Shown: in pieces, positions 6,709 through 16,624 of the stretch
How positions within the stretch are numbered: position 1 is the first letter of the stretch
Layout: each line of letters opens with the position of its first letter
DNA from: JALYOC01 sp036675345
GTDB taxonomy: Bacteria; Myxococcota; Myxococcia; Myxococcales; Myxococcaceae
Length of the DNA: 64,000 nucleotides
Assembly (NCBI GenBank): GCA_036675345.1
Contig: JAKFFE010000002.1
Coordinates: 1-64,000 of the forward strand
Direction: 5' to 3'
The notes under the pieces: generated by a model
What the model was told of the DNA's origin: nothing
Seen by the model: the letters and a program-made list of their open reading frames with translations, nothing else
Database searches by the model: none
Position numbers and translations under genes: made by a program

Positions 6709-8235
6709 CTACTTCCGTCGCCGCCGGAGTCTTCCCAGCGCCAGCAACGCCAGACCGGCCCAGCCTGCCGAACCCGCGCTGCTGCAACCTCCACAGCCTC
6801 CGTCGGGCACCACCACCCCGGGCAGCGAGTTCTTCGCCGGCAGGGTCAGACAGGTCCCCTCCACGCAGTAGCTTCCCTCGGCGCAGTGATCGCTCTGGGA
6901 ACAGCTGGTGCGGCAGGCCAGGGCGGCGTCGTCGCAGGTGAAGGCCTGGCAGGAGACTGAGTTCGCCACGCAGCCTCCCGCGCCATCGCAGGTGCCGGCC
7001 GAGGTCTGGACGCCGTGGGTGCAGGAGGCCTCTCCACAGACCACGCCCGCCGCCTTGGGAGTGGTCTCGCAGGTGGACCCCGAGCAGCTGGCCACCTCAT
7101 CGCAGACCCCGGCGGTGCAGGCCTGGATGTTCCACTGCGCCTGCTGGGTCAGCACCCCGTCGGGATCGTTGCGGGCCATCGCGGTGGCGTCGCGGGCCAC
7201 CACCGAGATCGTGTGTTGCCCGCTGCTCACCGTCTCGTCCACGGTGAAGGTGGCCGAGGTCTGCGCGGTGGGCACCCCGTCCACCGACCACAAGAAGGAG
7301 TAGCCGCCGCCGGTGGTGGGCGGGGTCTGCACCGCCAGGGTGGCGCCGCCGCAGACCTGGACGGTGGAGGTATTGGCGGGGACCAGCCCGTTGATCACCG
7401 GCACCTTGCGCCAGAAGCTCCGGATCAGCCCCTCCCGGCACACCGAGCAGAACTCGCCTCCCAGCACCTTCATCATGCAGCCCAGATCCTTGGGCCGATA
7501 GACCCCGGTCTTGAGATACCGGCAGCCCTCATAGGCGCCGATCGCCGAGTTGCCCTCGCTCTCACCGGTGGGGACCTGGGTAGATGGCTCCAGCCAGGCG
7601 GCCCACTTCAGCGTCGCCCGGGTGCCGCGGATGCTGGCGTTGGGCTCCGGGCAGTCGTTGGTGGTGCTGCAGGCCGGATAGCCGGGGTACGGATCCTCAT
7701 ACTCGTCCGCCAGTCCCGCCAGGGTGTGGCTCAGCTCGTGGGAGAGCAGATCGACTGCCGAGGCGTGGGTGGAGATCACCCCGATCGATCCCCCCGACCC
7801 GCCGTACTTGGGGTCGTTGGCGATCACCACCAGCACGTCGAACTCCGGCGCATCCGCCATCGCCGCGGCGGTGGCCTTGGCGGTGTCCACGCACAGCAAC
7901 CGGTCGATCCCGCCGCAGTTGAAGTTCGTGTCCAGGGCGGTGTCCCGGCTGGCGCCATAGGTCCCGTTGTCCGCGCCGTTCTGGTTGGAGACCAGGTGGA
8001 TCACCTTCACGTTGAACAGGGACCGGTACTCGCCATACGGCGTCTCCCGGAACAGCCCCTCCACCGCGCTCAGTGCATCCTCGGAGAGCTTGGCCTGATC
8101 GCTGCTGGTGTACCCGTCGCCCAGGATCACCAGATCAATCCGCTGATCCGCGGGGCCGTTGTCGTAGAGGACCTCCACCGGGGCCGCGGTGGCCACCGAC
8201 GCCACCAGCAGGGAAAGCCAGAGCCGCCTTCTCAC
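6709..8235 (-). CDS. Secreted M64 (IgA) metallopeptidase with MYXO-CTERM-type tail
   Basis: The precursor has 508 residues from the GTG at 8235. A signal peptide (RRRLWLSLLVASVATAA) is followed by an M64 domain: VILGDGYT near residue 37 and the zinc motif HELSHTLAGLADEY at 166-179, where His166, Glu167 and His170 are catalytic and a distal Glu-Tyr follows. An Ig-like or PKD-like beta domain spans about 300-385. A cysteine-rich region with regular CxxxxC spacing (390-475) follows. The end is CGGCSS, a hydrophobic helix and an RLRRRRK tail, the form of the myxobacterial MYXO-CTERM cell-surface sorting signal. It should be exported, held at the outer membrane and degrade protein. It overlaps the lipoprotein gene upstream by GTGA. 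Confidence 0.85.
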   Translation of the reverse strand: MRRRLWLSLLVASVATAAPVEVLYDNGPADQRIDLVILGDGYTSSDQAKLSEDALSAVEGLFRETPYGEYRSLFNVKVIHLVSNQNGADNGTYGASRDTALDTNFNCGGIDRLLCVDTAKATAAAMADAPEFDVLVVIANDPKYGGSGGSIGVISTHASAVDLLSHELSHTLAGLADEYEDPYPGYPACSTTNDCPEPNASIRGTRATLKWAAWLEPSTQVPTGESEGNSAIGAYEGCRYLKTGVYRPKDLGCMMKVLGGEFCSVCREGLIRSFWRKVPVINGLVPANTSTVQVCGGATLAVQTPPTTGGGYSFLWSVDGVPTAQTSATFTVDETVSSGQHTISVVARDATAMARNDPDGVLTQQAQWNIQACTAGVCDEVASCSGSTCETTPKAAGVVCGEASCTHGVQTSAGTCDGAGGCVANSVSCQAFTCDDAALACRTSCSQSDHCAEGSYCVEGTCLTLPAKNSLPGVVVPDGGCGGCSSAGSAGWAGLALLALGRLRRRRK

Positions 8236-8726
8236 GGCGCCACCTCCGACCAGGGCAGCTCCACCACGGTGGGAGGATCCCTCGGAAGGGTCTTTCCCTG
8301 CGCGTCCCACACCTCGGAGACATCCCGGACCCTGAGGCTGGCGACCTTCGAGAGCAGCGGGACCCGCACCGTCAGCACCGGGTGGGGATCGGGCACCTGG
8401 TGGTGCACCAGCTTCCCGTCCGGGCCCTCGAACTCGCCGCGGATCACCCCCACTGGCTGCACCGAAGACGCATGGAGGACGTTCCCCTCCACGTCGGTCA
8501 GCTCCACCTGCCAGGCACCCCGGGACGGCGCGCGGTCGATCTGCATCGGCCGCTCCACCAGCCGGCGGGCGATCACCTTGGCGCCCGAGGCCTCCATCGA
8601 GATCGCCACCACCAGGTGACGCTGGGGGACGGGCTGCGCGGTCGGAGCCGGGGGCGGGGAGGCCGGCTGGGCACAGGCCATTGCTCCCAGGAGGACGACT
8701 GTCAGCACGGCTCGGAACAGCGGCAT
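8232..8726 (-). CDS. Secreted or lipid-anchored protein cotranscribed with the M64 peptidase
   Basis: The precursor has 164 residues. The start ATG at 8726 follows an AGGAGA site. The N-terminus MPLFRAVLTVVLLGAMACAQP is a signal peptide with a Cys placed for lipid attachment, although the -3 residue (Ala) makes the lipobox imperfect. A short proline-rich linker precedes a beta-rich domain with several paired valine strands. No known family was recognised. The stop overlaps the GTG of the M64 peptidase (GTGA), so the two are translated together and this protein may be an accessory or inhibitor of that enzyme. In the M64 operons of related bacteria a small partner protein is common; that is an inference here. 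Confidence 0.65.
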   Translation of the reverse strand: MPLFRAVLTVVLLGAMACAQPASPPPAPTAQPVPQRHLVVAISMEASGAKVIARRLVERPMQIDRAPSRGAWQVELTDVEGNVLHASSVQPVGVIRGEFEGPDGKLVHHQVPDPHPVLTVRVPLLSKVASLRVRDVSEVWDAQGKTLPRDPPTVVELPWSEVAP

Positions 8727-8947
8727 GCGGGAGGCTCTCCTGAAGGCGACGTCGCCCGCCAAACACTCTACCGCGCCGGGATCCTTCGACCATCCGGCAA
8801 TGCCTGCCCGGCTGCCCACCGGCACCGCCCGGCGGCGCGTTTCGCAAAGACCCGCAAGTTCTCGGGAATCTCCCCCCGGATTCCGGGTTCTAGCGCGGCT
8901 GGAAAACCCACTAGGCTTCCCCCCGCTTTTCCGCCAAGAGGAGGGTC

Positions 8948-9937
<990 letters not shown>

Positions 9938-9941
9938 GCCC

Positions 9942-10823
9942 GTGATCCCCAAGGAGCTCATCCGGAGGATCCGGAAGCTGGAGATCACCACCCGCAAGGT
10001 CGTGGCCGCGACCTTGGCGGGGCAATACCACTCTGTGTTCAAGGGCCGGGGGATGGCCTTCTCCGAGGTCCGCCAGTACCAGCCGGGAGACGAGATCCGG
10101 GTGATCGACTGGAACGTCACCGCCCGGATGCGCGAGCCCTACGTGAAGGTGTTCACCGAGGAGCGCGAGCTGACGGTGATGCTGATCGTGGACGTCTCCG
10201 GCTCGGAGGACTTCGGCTCCCGCAAGCAGCCCAAGAGCGAGATCGCCGCCGAGGTGGCCGCGCAGATCGCTTTCTCCGCCATCGCCAACAACGACCGGGT
10301 GGGGCTGATCCTGTTTTCGGACCGGATCGAGAAGGTGATCCCGCCCAAGAAGGGCCGCAAGCACGTGCTGCGGCTGATCACCGACATCCTGACCTTCAAG
10401 CCGCAGGGGCGGGGGACGGACATCTCCGCGGCGCTCAACTACCTCTCCACGGTGGCCAAGCGCAAAGCGGTCACCTTCCTGATCTCCGACTTCCTGGCCC
10501 CGGATTGCGAGCCGGCGCTGCGGATCGTCAGCCGCCGCCACGACCTGGTCCCGGTGGTGATCACCGATCCGCTGGAGGTGGAGCTGCCCAAGCTGGGCCT
10601 GGTGGAGCTGGAGGATCTGGAGACCGGCGGCCGGCTGCTGGTGGACACCAGCGATCCTTTGGTGCGCGGCCTCTTTGCCCGGAAGATGCGCGAGCGCAGC
10701 GAGCTGCTGCTGCGCACCTTCAAGAAGATCCAGCTGGACAGCGTGCAGCTGCGCGCCGGCGAGGAGCACGGGATGGCGCTGGCCCGCTTCTTCAAGGCCC
10801 GCTCGCGGAGGATCGCCGCGTGA
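9942..10823 (+). CDS. DUF58 domain protein (vWA-like), MoxR partner
   Basis: The protein has 293 residues. The DUF58 signature is visible: REYQPGDEIR-like VRQYQPGDEIRVIDW at about residue 44 with the following NVTARMREPYVKVF, then a von Willebrand-type domain with LIVDVSGSEDFG, whose DxSxS metal site is complete. No membrane segment is present, so it is cytosolic. I chose the GTG at 9942, the first start after the upstream stop, with GGAGG near 9926. A TTG at 9915 would overlap the moxR end. The end overlaps the next gene by GTGA. It probably binds the MoxR ATPase. Confidence 0.85.
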   Translation: MIPKELIRRIRKLEITTRKVVAATLAGQYHSVFKGRGMAFSEVRQYQPGDEIRVIDWNVTARMREPYVKVFTEERELTVMLIVDVSGSEDFGSRKQPKSEIAAEVAAQIAFSAIANNDRVGLILFSDRIEKVIPPKKGRKHVLRLITDILTFKPQGRGTDISAALNYLSTVAKRKAVTFLISDFLAPDCEPALRIVSRRHDLVPVVITDPLEVELPKLGLVELEDLETGGRLLVDTSDPLVRGLFARKMRERSELLLRTFKKIQLDSVQLRAGEEHGMALARFFKARSRRIAA

Positions 10824-11791
10824 GCCTGCCGTGCCTCCCCCTGATCCTGGCCCTGCTGGGCGCGGCCGACGCCGGCCCGGGAATCGAACCGCTGGGCTTC
10901 CAGAGCCGGGTGCACCCCAGCGCGGTGAAGCTGGGCGAGCCGTTCGTCTACGAGCTGACCGTCACCCACCGCCCCACCGAGCGCTACGAGCTGGTCCGCC
11001 CCAAGGAGCTGGGGGACTTCGAGATGGCCCAGGTGCAGCGCTCGCGGGTGGACGCACCGGACGGCAAGGCGGTCACCACCTTCCAGGTGGGGATGTCGCT
11101 GTTCGCGCTGGGGATCAAGACCCTGCCGGAGATGCCGTTCGAGATCTTCGATGGCCAGACCACCCACCGCTGGACCGCCCCCGGGATCGACGTGGAGGGC
11201 CTCTCCTCCTTGCCTCCAGACGCGGAAGAGCAGGGGGCGGAGCTCAAGGACATCCGGCCTCCGGAGGCGGTGGCGGTGCGCTCCTACCGGCTGCTGTGGT
11301 GGCTGGCCGGGCTGCTGGCTGCGGCCGGGCTGGGGTACCTGGGCCATCGCTACTGGAAGAACCGGAAGGCGGCGCCGATCCCGGTGGCGCCGCCACTGCC
11401 GCTGGGCCAGCGGATGCGCACCGCGCTGGAGTCGCTGGCCGCCGAGGATCTCCCCGGTCAGGGGCGGGGCCAGGAGTTCTACTTCCGGCTCTCCGAGCTG
11501 CTCCGCGGCTACCTGGGCGAGCGCTACAGCTTCGAGGCCAGGGAGTGCACCACCTACGAGCTGGTGGACCGGCTGCAGCGGTTGCCCACCCCCGGCCTTC
11601 CGGTAGAGGAGGTGATCCGCTTCACCGATGAGTCGGACCTGGTGAAGTTCGCCAAGGCCGAGGCCTCCCGCGACCAGTGCCAGAACGCGCTGGCCTTCGC
11701 GTACTCGGTGCTGGAGCGGACCTGGCCGCCTCCGCCGCCTCCCACCCTGCCTGCCCCCCCCGCTCATGGTCCCGGAACTGGCGTTCAATAA
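10820..11791 (+). CDS. DUF4381-like membrane protein of the Bat operon
   Basis: The precursor has 323 residues and a GTG start that overlaps the DUF58 stop. A cleavable signal (MSLPCLPLILALLGAADA) precedes a beta-rich extracytoplasmic domain with a BatD-like start (GFQSRVHPSAVKLGEPFVYELTV). One transmembrane helix, SYRLLWWLAGLLAAAGLGYL, at about 155-175 leads to a cytoplasmic alpha domain with an FYFRLSELLRGYLGERY helix, the DUF4381-type tail. The proline-rich end PPPPPPTLPAPPA overlaps BatA by 26 bases. It belongs to the Bat complex, which supports envelope stress tolerance; the molecular role is not known. Confidence 0.75.
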   Translation: MSLPCLPLILALLGAADAGPGIEPLGFQSRVHPSAVKLGEPFVYELTVTHRPTERYELVRPKELGDFEMAQVQRSRVDAPDGKAVTTFQVGMSLFALGIKTLPEMPFEIFDGQTTHRWTAPGIDVEGLSSLPPDAEEQGAELKDIRPPEAVAVRSYRLLWWLAGLLAAAGLGYLGHRYWKNRKAAPIPVAPPLPLGQRMRTALESLAAEDLPGQGRGQEFYFRLSELLRGYLGERYSFEARECTTYELVDRLQRLPTPGLPVEEVIRFTDESDLVKFAKAEASRDQCQNALAFAYSVLERTWPPPPPPTLPAPPAHGPGTGVQ

Positions 11792-12776
11792 CCCCCAGGC
11801 CTTCTGGCTGCTGTTGCTGGTGCCGCTGGTGATCTGGCGCGCGCTCTGGGAGCGCCGTCGGAGGGCCGCGCTCCGGTTCTCGGTGGTGGGGGTGTTCGCC
11901 GGGCAGCGCCGCGGGCTGCGCGCCTATCTGCTGTGGATCCTCCCCCTGCTGCAGCTGACGGCGATCGTGGTCACCACCGTGGCCCTGGCCCGCCCCCAGG
12001 AGCGGGACACCCGGGTGCGCGATCTCTCGGTGGAGGGGATCGACATCGTGATCGCCCTGGACCTCTCCACCTCGATGGAGGCGGCGGACTTCCGGCCGCT
12101 CAACCGCCTCAACGTCGCCAAGGACGTGCTCTCCGCCTTCGTCTCCTCCCGGCTCAACGACCGGATCGGGCTGGTGGTGTTCGCCGGTCAGGCCTTCACC
12201 CAGGCGCCGCTGACCCTGGACTACGGGGTGCTGCGCGAGGTGGTCCGCCAGCTGCGGACCCGGGTGCTCCCGGACGGCACCGCGATCGGCGACGCGGTGG
12301 CCACCGCCCTGAACCGGTTGCGGGACTCGGACGCCAAGAGCCGGGTGGTGATCCTGATCACCGACGGCGACAACAACTCCGGCAAGCTCTCGCCGATGGA
12401 CGCCGCGGCGATGGGCAAGTCGCTGGGGATCCCGGTGTTCACCATCCTGGTGGGCAAGGGGGGCAAGGTCCCGTTCCCGGCCGGCGTGGACCTGTTCGGC
12501 AACCCGGCCTACACCACCACCGAGCTGCCGGTGAACCCGGAGCTGCTCAAGCAGATCGCCCGGGTCACCGGCGGAGACTACTTCCGCGCCACCGACAAGG
12601 AGGAGCTGGAGCAGGGGCTGCAGAAGGTCCTGGACAGCATGGAACGCTCCAAGATCCTGGAGGGCGGCGCCTCCGCCACCTACCGCGAGCAGTTCCACCC
12701 CTTCCTGCTGCTGGGCTTTCTGCTGCTCCTGCTGGAGCTGGTGATGGCCAACACCCTGATGCGGGTGTTCCCATGA
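11766..12776 (+). CDS. batA: BatA, von Willebrand factor A membrane protein
   Basis: The protein has 336 residues. Two N-terminal transmembrane helices (about 10-28 and 55-76) are followed by a vWA domain with a complete MIDAS: DLSTS at 99-103, a Thr-containing PLTLDYG loop and ITDGDNNSG. A C-terminal helix LLLGFLLLLLELVMANTLM re-enters the membrane. Length and order match BatA (BatI) of the aerotolerance operon. It starts inside the end of the previous gene, so translational coupling is likely, and its stop overlaps batB by ATGA. It presumably binds a divalent metal and a protein partner at the cytoplasmic or periplasmic face with MoxR. Confidence 0.9.
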   Translation: MVPELAFNNPQAFWLLLLVPLVIWRALWERRRRAALRFSVVGVFAGQRRGLRAYLLWILPLLQLTAIVVTTVALARPQERDTRVRDLSVEGIDIVIALDLSTSMEAADFRPLNRLNVAKDVLSAFVSSRLNDRIGLVVFAGQAFTQAPLTLDYGVLREVVRQLRTRVLPDGTAIGDAVATALNRLRDSDAKSRVVILITDGDNNSGKLSPMDAAAMGKSLGIPVFTILVGKGGKVPFPAGVDLFGNPAYTTTELPVNPELLKQIARVTGGDYFRATDKEELEQGLQKVLDSMERSKILEGGASATYREQFHPFLLLGFLLLLLELVMANTLMRVFP

Positions 12777-13849
12777 ACCTGGACACCGCCTGGCGGTTCA
12801 CGGTGCTCGGTTATCACGCCGGCTTCGCCCAGCCCTGGTACCTGCTCACCCTGCTGGCGGTGGGGGCGCTGGCGGTGTTGCTGGTCCGAAATGCCCTGCA
12901 GCGGCGCGCCCGGGTCCGGGCGCTGATCGGCGAGCGGCTGGAGAAGGCGCTGACCCCCGGGGTCTCGGTGTCCCGGCCCGTGGTCAAGGCCTCGCTCTCC
13001 TCCGCCGGGCTGGTGTTGTTCGCGCTGGCCCTGGCCCAGCCCCAGTGCGGCAGCAAGAGCGAGCTGACCAAGCGCCGGGGGATCGATCTGGTGGTGGCCC
13101 TGGACGCGTCGAAGTCGATGTTCGCCCGCGACGTGGCCCCCAACCGGATCACCCGCGCCACCCTGGAGCTGCAGACCCTGCTGGACGAGCTGAAGGGGGA
13201 CCGGGTGGCGCTGGTGGCGTTTGCCGGCGAGGCCTTCATCCAGTGTCCGCTGACCTCCGACTACGAGGCCCTGCGGCTGTTCCTGCGCGCGGTGGACCCG
13301 ATGCAGATGCCCCAGGGTGGCACCGACATCGGCGCGGCGCTGGAGCTGTCCCGGACCGTGCTGATGAGCACCGACCGCGGCGCGGCGGAGAAGGTGATCG
13401 TCCTCATCTCCGACGGGGAGGACATCTCCGGAGATTTGGCCAAGGCGGTGGAGCAGGTGAAGGAGGCGGGGATCCGGGTGCTGGCGGTGGGGATCGGCTC
13501 GGAGACCGGAGAGCCGATTCCGCTGCTCAAGGACGGCCAGGTGGTCGGCTACCAGAAGGACCCGAGCGGGGAGACCGTGCTCACCCGGCTGGATCGCGCC
13601 GGGATGACCGCCCTGGCCGAACAGACCGGCGGAGAGTTCTTCTACGAGCCGCGCGGGGTGGCGATGGGCCAGGTGGTGGAGCGGATCGACCAGTTCCAGA
13701 AGAGCGAGCTGGAGAGCCGGATCTCGGTCCGCTACGCCGAACGCTTCCAGTACTACCTGCTGCCGGGCCTGGTGCTGGTGCTGCTGGGGATGTTCCTGCC
13801 CACCACCCGCTCCCAGCCCAGGCCGCAGCGCGCCCGGGAGGCAGCATGA
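12773..13849 (+). CDS. batB: BatB, von Willebrand factor A membrane protein
   Basis: The protein has 358 residues. Two hydrophobic N-terminal helices lie near 22-38 and 75-90. The vWA domain has the MIDAS sequence DASKS at 111-115, GDRVALVAFAGEAF and LISDGEDISG. A C-terminal helix YYLLPGLVLVLLGMFLP follows. It is the second of the paired Bat vWA proteins. It overlaps both neighbours by ATGA, so batA-batB-batC are translated together. It should act with BatA as a heteromeric membrane complex. Confidence 0.9.
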   Translation: MNLDTAWRFTVLGYHAGFAQPWYLLTLLAVGALAVLLVRNALQRRARVRALIGERLEKALTPGVSVSRPVVKASLSSAGLVLFALALAQPQCGSKSELTKRRGIDLVVALDASKSMFARDVAPNRITRATLELQTLLDELKGDRVALVAFAGEAFIQCPLTSDYEALRLFLRAVDPMQMPQGGTDIGAALELSRTVLMSTDRGAAEKVIVLISDGEDISGDLAKAVEQVKEAGIRVLAVGIGSETGEPIPLLKDGQVVGYQKDPSGETVLTRLDRAGMTALAEQTGGEFFYEPRGVAMGQVVERIDQFQKSELESRISVRYAERFQYYLLPGLVLVLLGMFLPTTRSQPRPQRAREAA

Positions 13850-14814
13850 GCCCCCCTCCGGCGATGCGGGTGCTGCTGGCGGTGGTGCTCTCGGTGGCGA
13901 TCGCCTTTCCCCCCCAGTTGTTCGCGATGGGACCGCTGGAGCGGAACCACCCGGCGGTGGAGGAGGGGATGGACGCCTACGCGGACGGCCGCTTCGAGGA
14001 CGCGCTGGCGGCGTTCGAGCGGGCGCAGCAGGAGCTGCCGGACCGCCCGGTGGTGCAGCTGGACCGCGGCAACGCGCTGTTCAAGCTGGGCCGGATGGAC
14101 GAGGCCCGGCAGGCGTACCAGAAGGCGGTGGAGCTGGACCGCAAGGGCGAGCTGCAGGGCAAGGACTACTACAACCTCGGCAACGCCTGGGCGGCGATGG
14201 ACAACAACCGCGAGGCGATCTCCGCCTACCGCCGGGCGCTGACCCTCAATCCCCAGGACGAGCTGGCCCGCCACAACCTGGAGGTGCTGCTGCGCAAGCT
14301 GCCGCCGCCCTCCCCGCCCACCCCGGACGGTGGCACCGACGGTGGTCAGGACGCGGGGCAGGACGGCGGGGCGCCGGACGCGGGCCAGGACGGCGGCACC
14401 CCGGATGGCGGCACCGACGGCGGCGCGGACGCCGGCGCGGCCCCTCCGGATGGTGGCCAGGACGGCGGAGCCGGTGACGGTGGCCAGGGCGACGGCGGGC
14501 AGGGGGATGGAGGCCAGGGCGACGGCGGCAGCACCGACGGCGGCCAGGGGAAGGGTGAACCGGAGCAGCAGGACGGCGGCGATGGCCAGTCGGACAGCGA
14601 CCCCCAGGGCGACGGCGGTCAGGGCGACGAGCAGGATCAGCCCGAGGCGAAGATGGAGGAGGGCGGCGACGAACCGGACGCCGGCGTCGGGCTCTCCAAG
14701 CAGGACACCGAACGGCTCCTGGACGCGATCCGGGAGAACGAGAAGAACCTCCAGCTGTGGCGCTTTCAGCAGCAGCAGAAGAAGAAGAGGAAACCCGATG
14801 GGAAGGATTGGTAG
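13846..14814 (+). CDS. batC: BatC, TPR protein with a long Asp/Gly/Gln-rich segment
   Basis: The precursor has 322 residues. A signal peptide (RVLLAVVLSVAIAF) is followed by three TPR units at about 38-150 (EGMDAYADGRFEDALAAFERA; DRGNALFKLGRMDEARQAYQKA; YNLGNAWAAMDNNREAISAYRRAL). From about 163 to 270 the protein is a low-complexity series of DGG, GQD, GDG and DAG units, likely disordered and strongly acidic. The tail LLDAIRENEKNLQLWRFQQQQKKKRK is helical and basic, as at the end of other BatC proteins. TPRs should dock BatA/BatB. The acidic segment is much longer than I expect for the family and is unusual. The start overlaps batB by ATGA. Confidence 0.85.
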   Translation: MSPPPAMRVLLAVVLSVAIAFPPQLFAMGPLERNHPAVEEGMDAYADGRFEDALAAFERAQQELPDRPVVQLDRGNALFKLGRMDEARQAYQKAVELDRKGELQGKDYYNLGNAWAAMDNNREAISAYRRALTLNPQDELARHNLEVLLRKLPPPSPPTPDGGTDGGQDAGQDGGAPDAGQDGGTPDGGTDGGADAGAAPPDGGQDGGAGDGGQGDGGQGDGGQGDGGSTDGGQGKGEPEQQDGGDGQSDSDPQGDGGQGDEQDQPEAKMEEGGDEPDAGVGLSKQDTERLLDAIRENEKNLQLWRFQQQQKKKRKPDGKDW

Positions 14815-16624
14815 CGCGCTGGCGCTCCTCCTCGTCTCGTCCGCAGCGCTGGGCGCGGAGGTGGAGTTCTTCCAGACCGCCGAACCCAGGGAGCTGGGCA
14901 CGGACGACACGCTGAGGCTGTCGATCATGGCCTCCAACGCCCCGGCGGATGCGCGGGTGCAGTTCCCGGAGACCGACGACTTCGAGGTGCTCTCCCGTTC
15001 GCAGAGCACGGAGATGTCCTATGCCCTGGGCGCGGGCGGCGGCAGCGAGATCAAGCGGATCACCAAGTGGGTGCTGGTGATGCGCCCCAAGCGAGCCGGC
15101 AACCTCACCATCCCCTCCTCGCTGCTGGTGACCGGCGGCGGCCGCAACTACCGGGCGGACGCGATCAAGGTCACGGTGAAGAAGGGCCACGTCTCCTCCA
15201 CACCACCTCCGCGCGATCCGTTCGCCGGCTTCCCCCCACCGTTCGGACGGGGCACGCCGCCGGCGGGAGCGGAGGACGACCGGGACCAGCCCCCGGTTCA
15301 GATCCCCCGCGGGGATTCGGACCTGTTCCTGCGCTCCTACGTGGACCAGGACGAGGCCTACGTCGGCGAGCAGGTGACCTTCAGCGTCTACGTCTTCTCC
15401 CGGGTGGATCTCTCCTCGGTGGACACCCCGAACATGCCCAAGCTGGAGGGCTTCTGGACCGAGGAGTTCGACACCCCCAGCCAGCTGGCCGGTGAGCAGC
15501 GGGTGATCAACGGGGTTCCGTACCGCTCCTACCTGCTGCGGCGTCGGGCCCTGTTCGCGGTCAAGCCAGGCACGGTGGAGATCGGCCCGGTGGAGGCGGA
15601 CCTGACCACCGGCTTTCTGTTCTCCAACCGGCGGGTGCGCCGCAAGAGCAACCCGCTGACCCTGACCATCAAGCCGCTGCCCGCTGCCGGGAAGCCGGCC
15701 GGCTTCTCCGCCAACAACGTCGGGCAGTGGCGGGTGAACACCGAGGTCACCGAGACCCACATCGCCCTGGGGCAGCCCACCACGGTGCGGGTGATCCTGG
15801 AGGGCCAGGGCAACTTGAAGAACGTCAGCCTGCCCCCGCTGGCGGTCCCCGCCGGACTGCGGGCCTTTGACCCCACCACCACCGACCGCCTCTCCTCGCG
15901 GGGGGCCCTGGGGGGCCGTCGGGTGCAGGAGTACCTGGTGATGCCGCAGCAGACCGGGACCTTCACCCTCCCCGGGCTGGCCTTCCCCTACTTCGATCCG
16001 GAGGAGGGGCGGTACCAGACCAGCCGCACCGACCCGATCGAGATCACCGTGGAGGCCGGGACCAGCGGCGCCACTGGCACCCAGCCCACCGCCTCCGCCG
16101 AGGCCCCCAAGAACGTACTGCTGGCCGGTGGGCTCAAGCCGCTGCGCCATCAGGCGGTGTTCGAACCCCAGGGGCCGTCCTTGTGGGATCGTTCCTTCTT
16201 CTTCCCCGCGCTGATCGCTCCCCCGATCCTGTTCTTCTCGGTGCTGCTGGGTGGAGCGCTGCGCCAGCGGCTGGGGCGGGAGGACGCGGAGAGCAGCCGC
16301 AAGCGACGGGCGCGGGCGGCCCGGGCGCGGCTGGCCGCGGCGGAGAAGCTCAAGGCGGACGGTCCGCCGGACGCGTTCTACGGCGAGGTGGAGAAGGCGC
16401 TGCTGCACTTCCTGGAGGCCAAGCTGGAGGGACCGATCGCCGGGCTCACCCGGGAGGGACTGGACGCCAGGATGGCGCAGGCGCGGATCGCCGCGGAGAA
16501 GCGCGCGCAGGTGCTGGCGGTCCTGGAGGCCTGTGATGCGGCCCGCTACTCACCCGCCGGGGGAGAGTCGGTCCGCTCGAGGATCCTGGATCAGGCCGAG
16601 GCGGCGATGGAGGGGTGGCGATGA
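14798..16624 (+). CDS. batD: BatD, oxygen-tolerance membrane protein
   Basis: The precursor has 608 residues. A signal peptide (MGRIGSALALLLVSSAALGA) is followed by the BatD (aerotolerance) domain: several immunoglobulin-like beta modules with EVEFFQTAEPRELGTDDTLRL and PRGDSDLFLRSYVDQDEAYVGEQV. One transmembrane helix near 465-485 (FFFPALIAPPILFFSVLLGGAL) leads to a cytoplasmic Arg/Ala helical tail. The gene overlaps the end of batC by 17 bases and follows an AAGAGG ribosome site. It should form the periplasmic part of the Bat complex. The end overlaps batE by ATGA. Confidence 0.9.
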   Translation: MGRIGSALALLLVSSAALGAEVEFFQTAEPRELGTDDTLRLSIMASNAPADARVQFPETDDFEVLSRSQSTEMSYALGAGGGSEIKRITKWVLVMRPKRAGNLTIPSSLLVTGGGRNYRADAIKVTVKKGHVSSTPPPRDPFAGFPPPFGRGTPPAGAEDDRDQPPVQIPRGDSDLFLRSYVDQDEAYVGEQVTFSVYVFSRVDLSSVDTPNMPKLEGFWTEEFDTPSQLAGEQRVINGVPYRSYLLRRRALFAVKPGTVEIGPVEADLTTGFLFSNRRVRRKSNPLTLTIKPLPAAGKPAGFSANNVGQWRVNTEVTETHIALGQPTTVRVILEGQGNLKNVSLPPLAVPAGLRAFDPTTTDRLSSRGALGGRRVQEYLVMPQQTGTFTLPGLAFPYFDPEEGRYQTSRTDPIEITVEAGTSGATGTQPTASAEAPKNVLLAGGLKPLRHQAVFEPQGPSLWDRSFFFPALIAPPILFFSVLLGGALRQRLGREDAESSRKRRARAARARLAAAEKLKADGPPDAFYGEVEKALLHFLEAKLEGPIAGLTREGLDARMAQARIAAEKRAQVLAVLEACDAARYSPAGGESVRSRILDQAEAAMEGWR

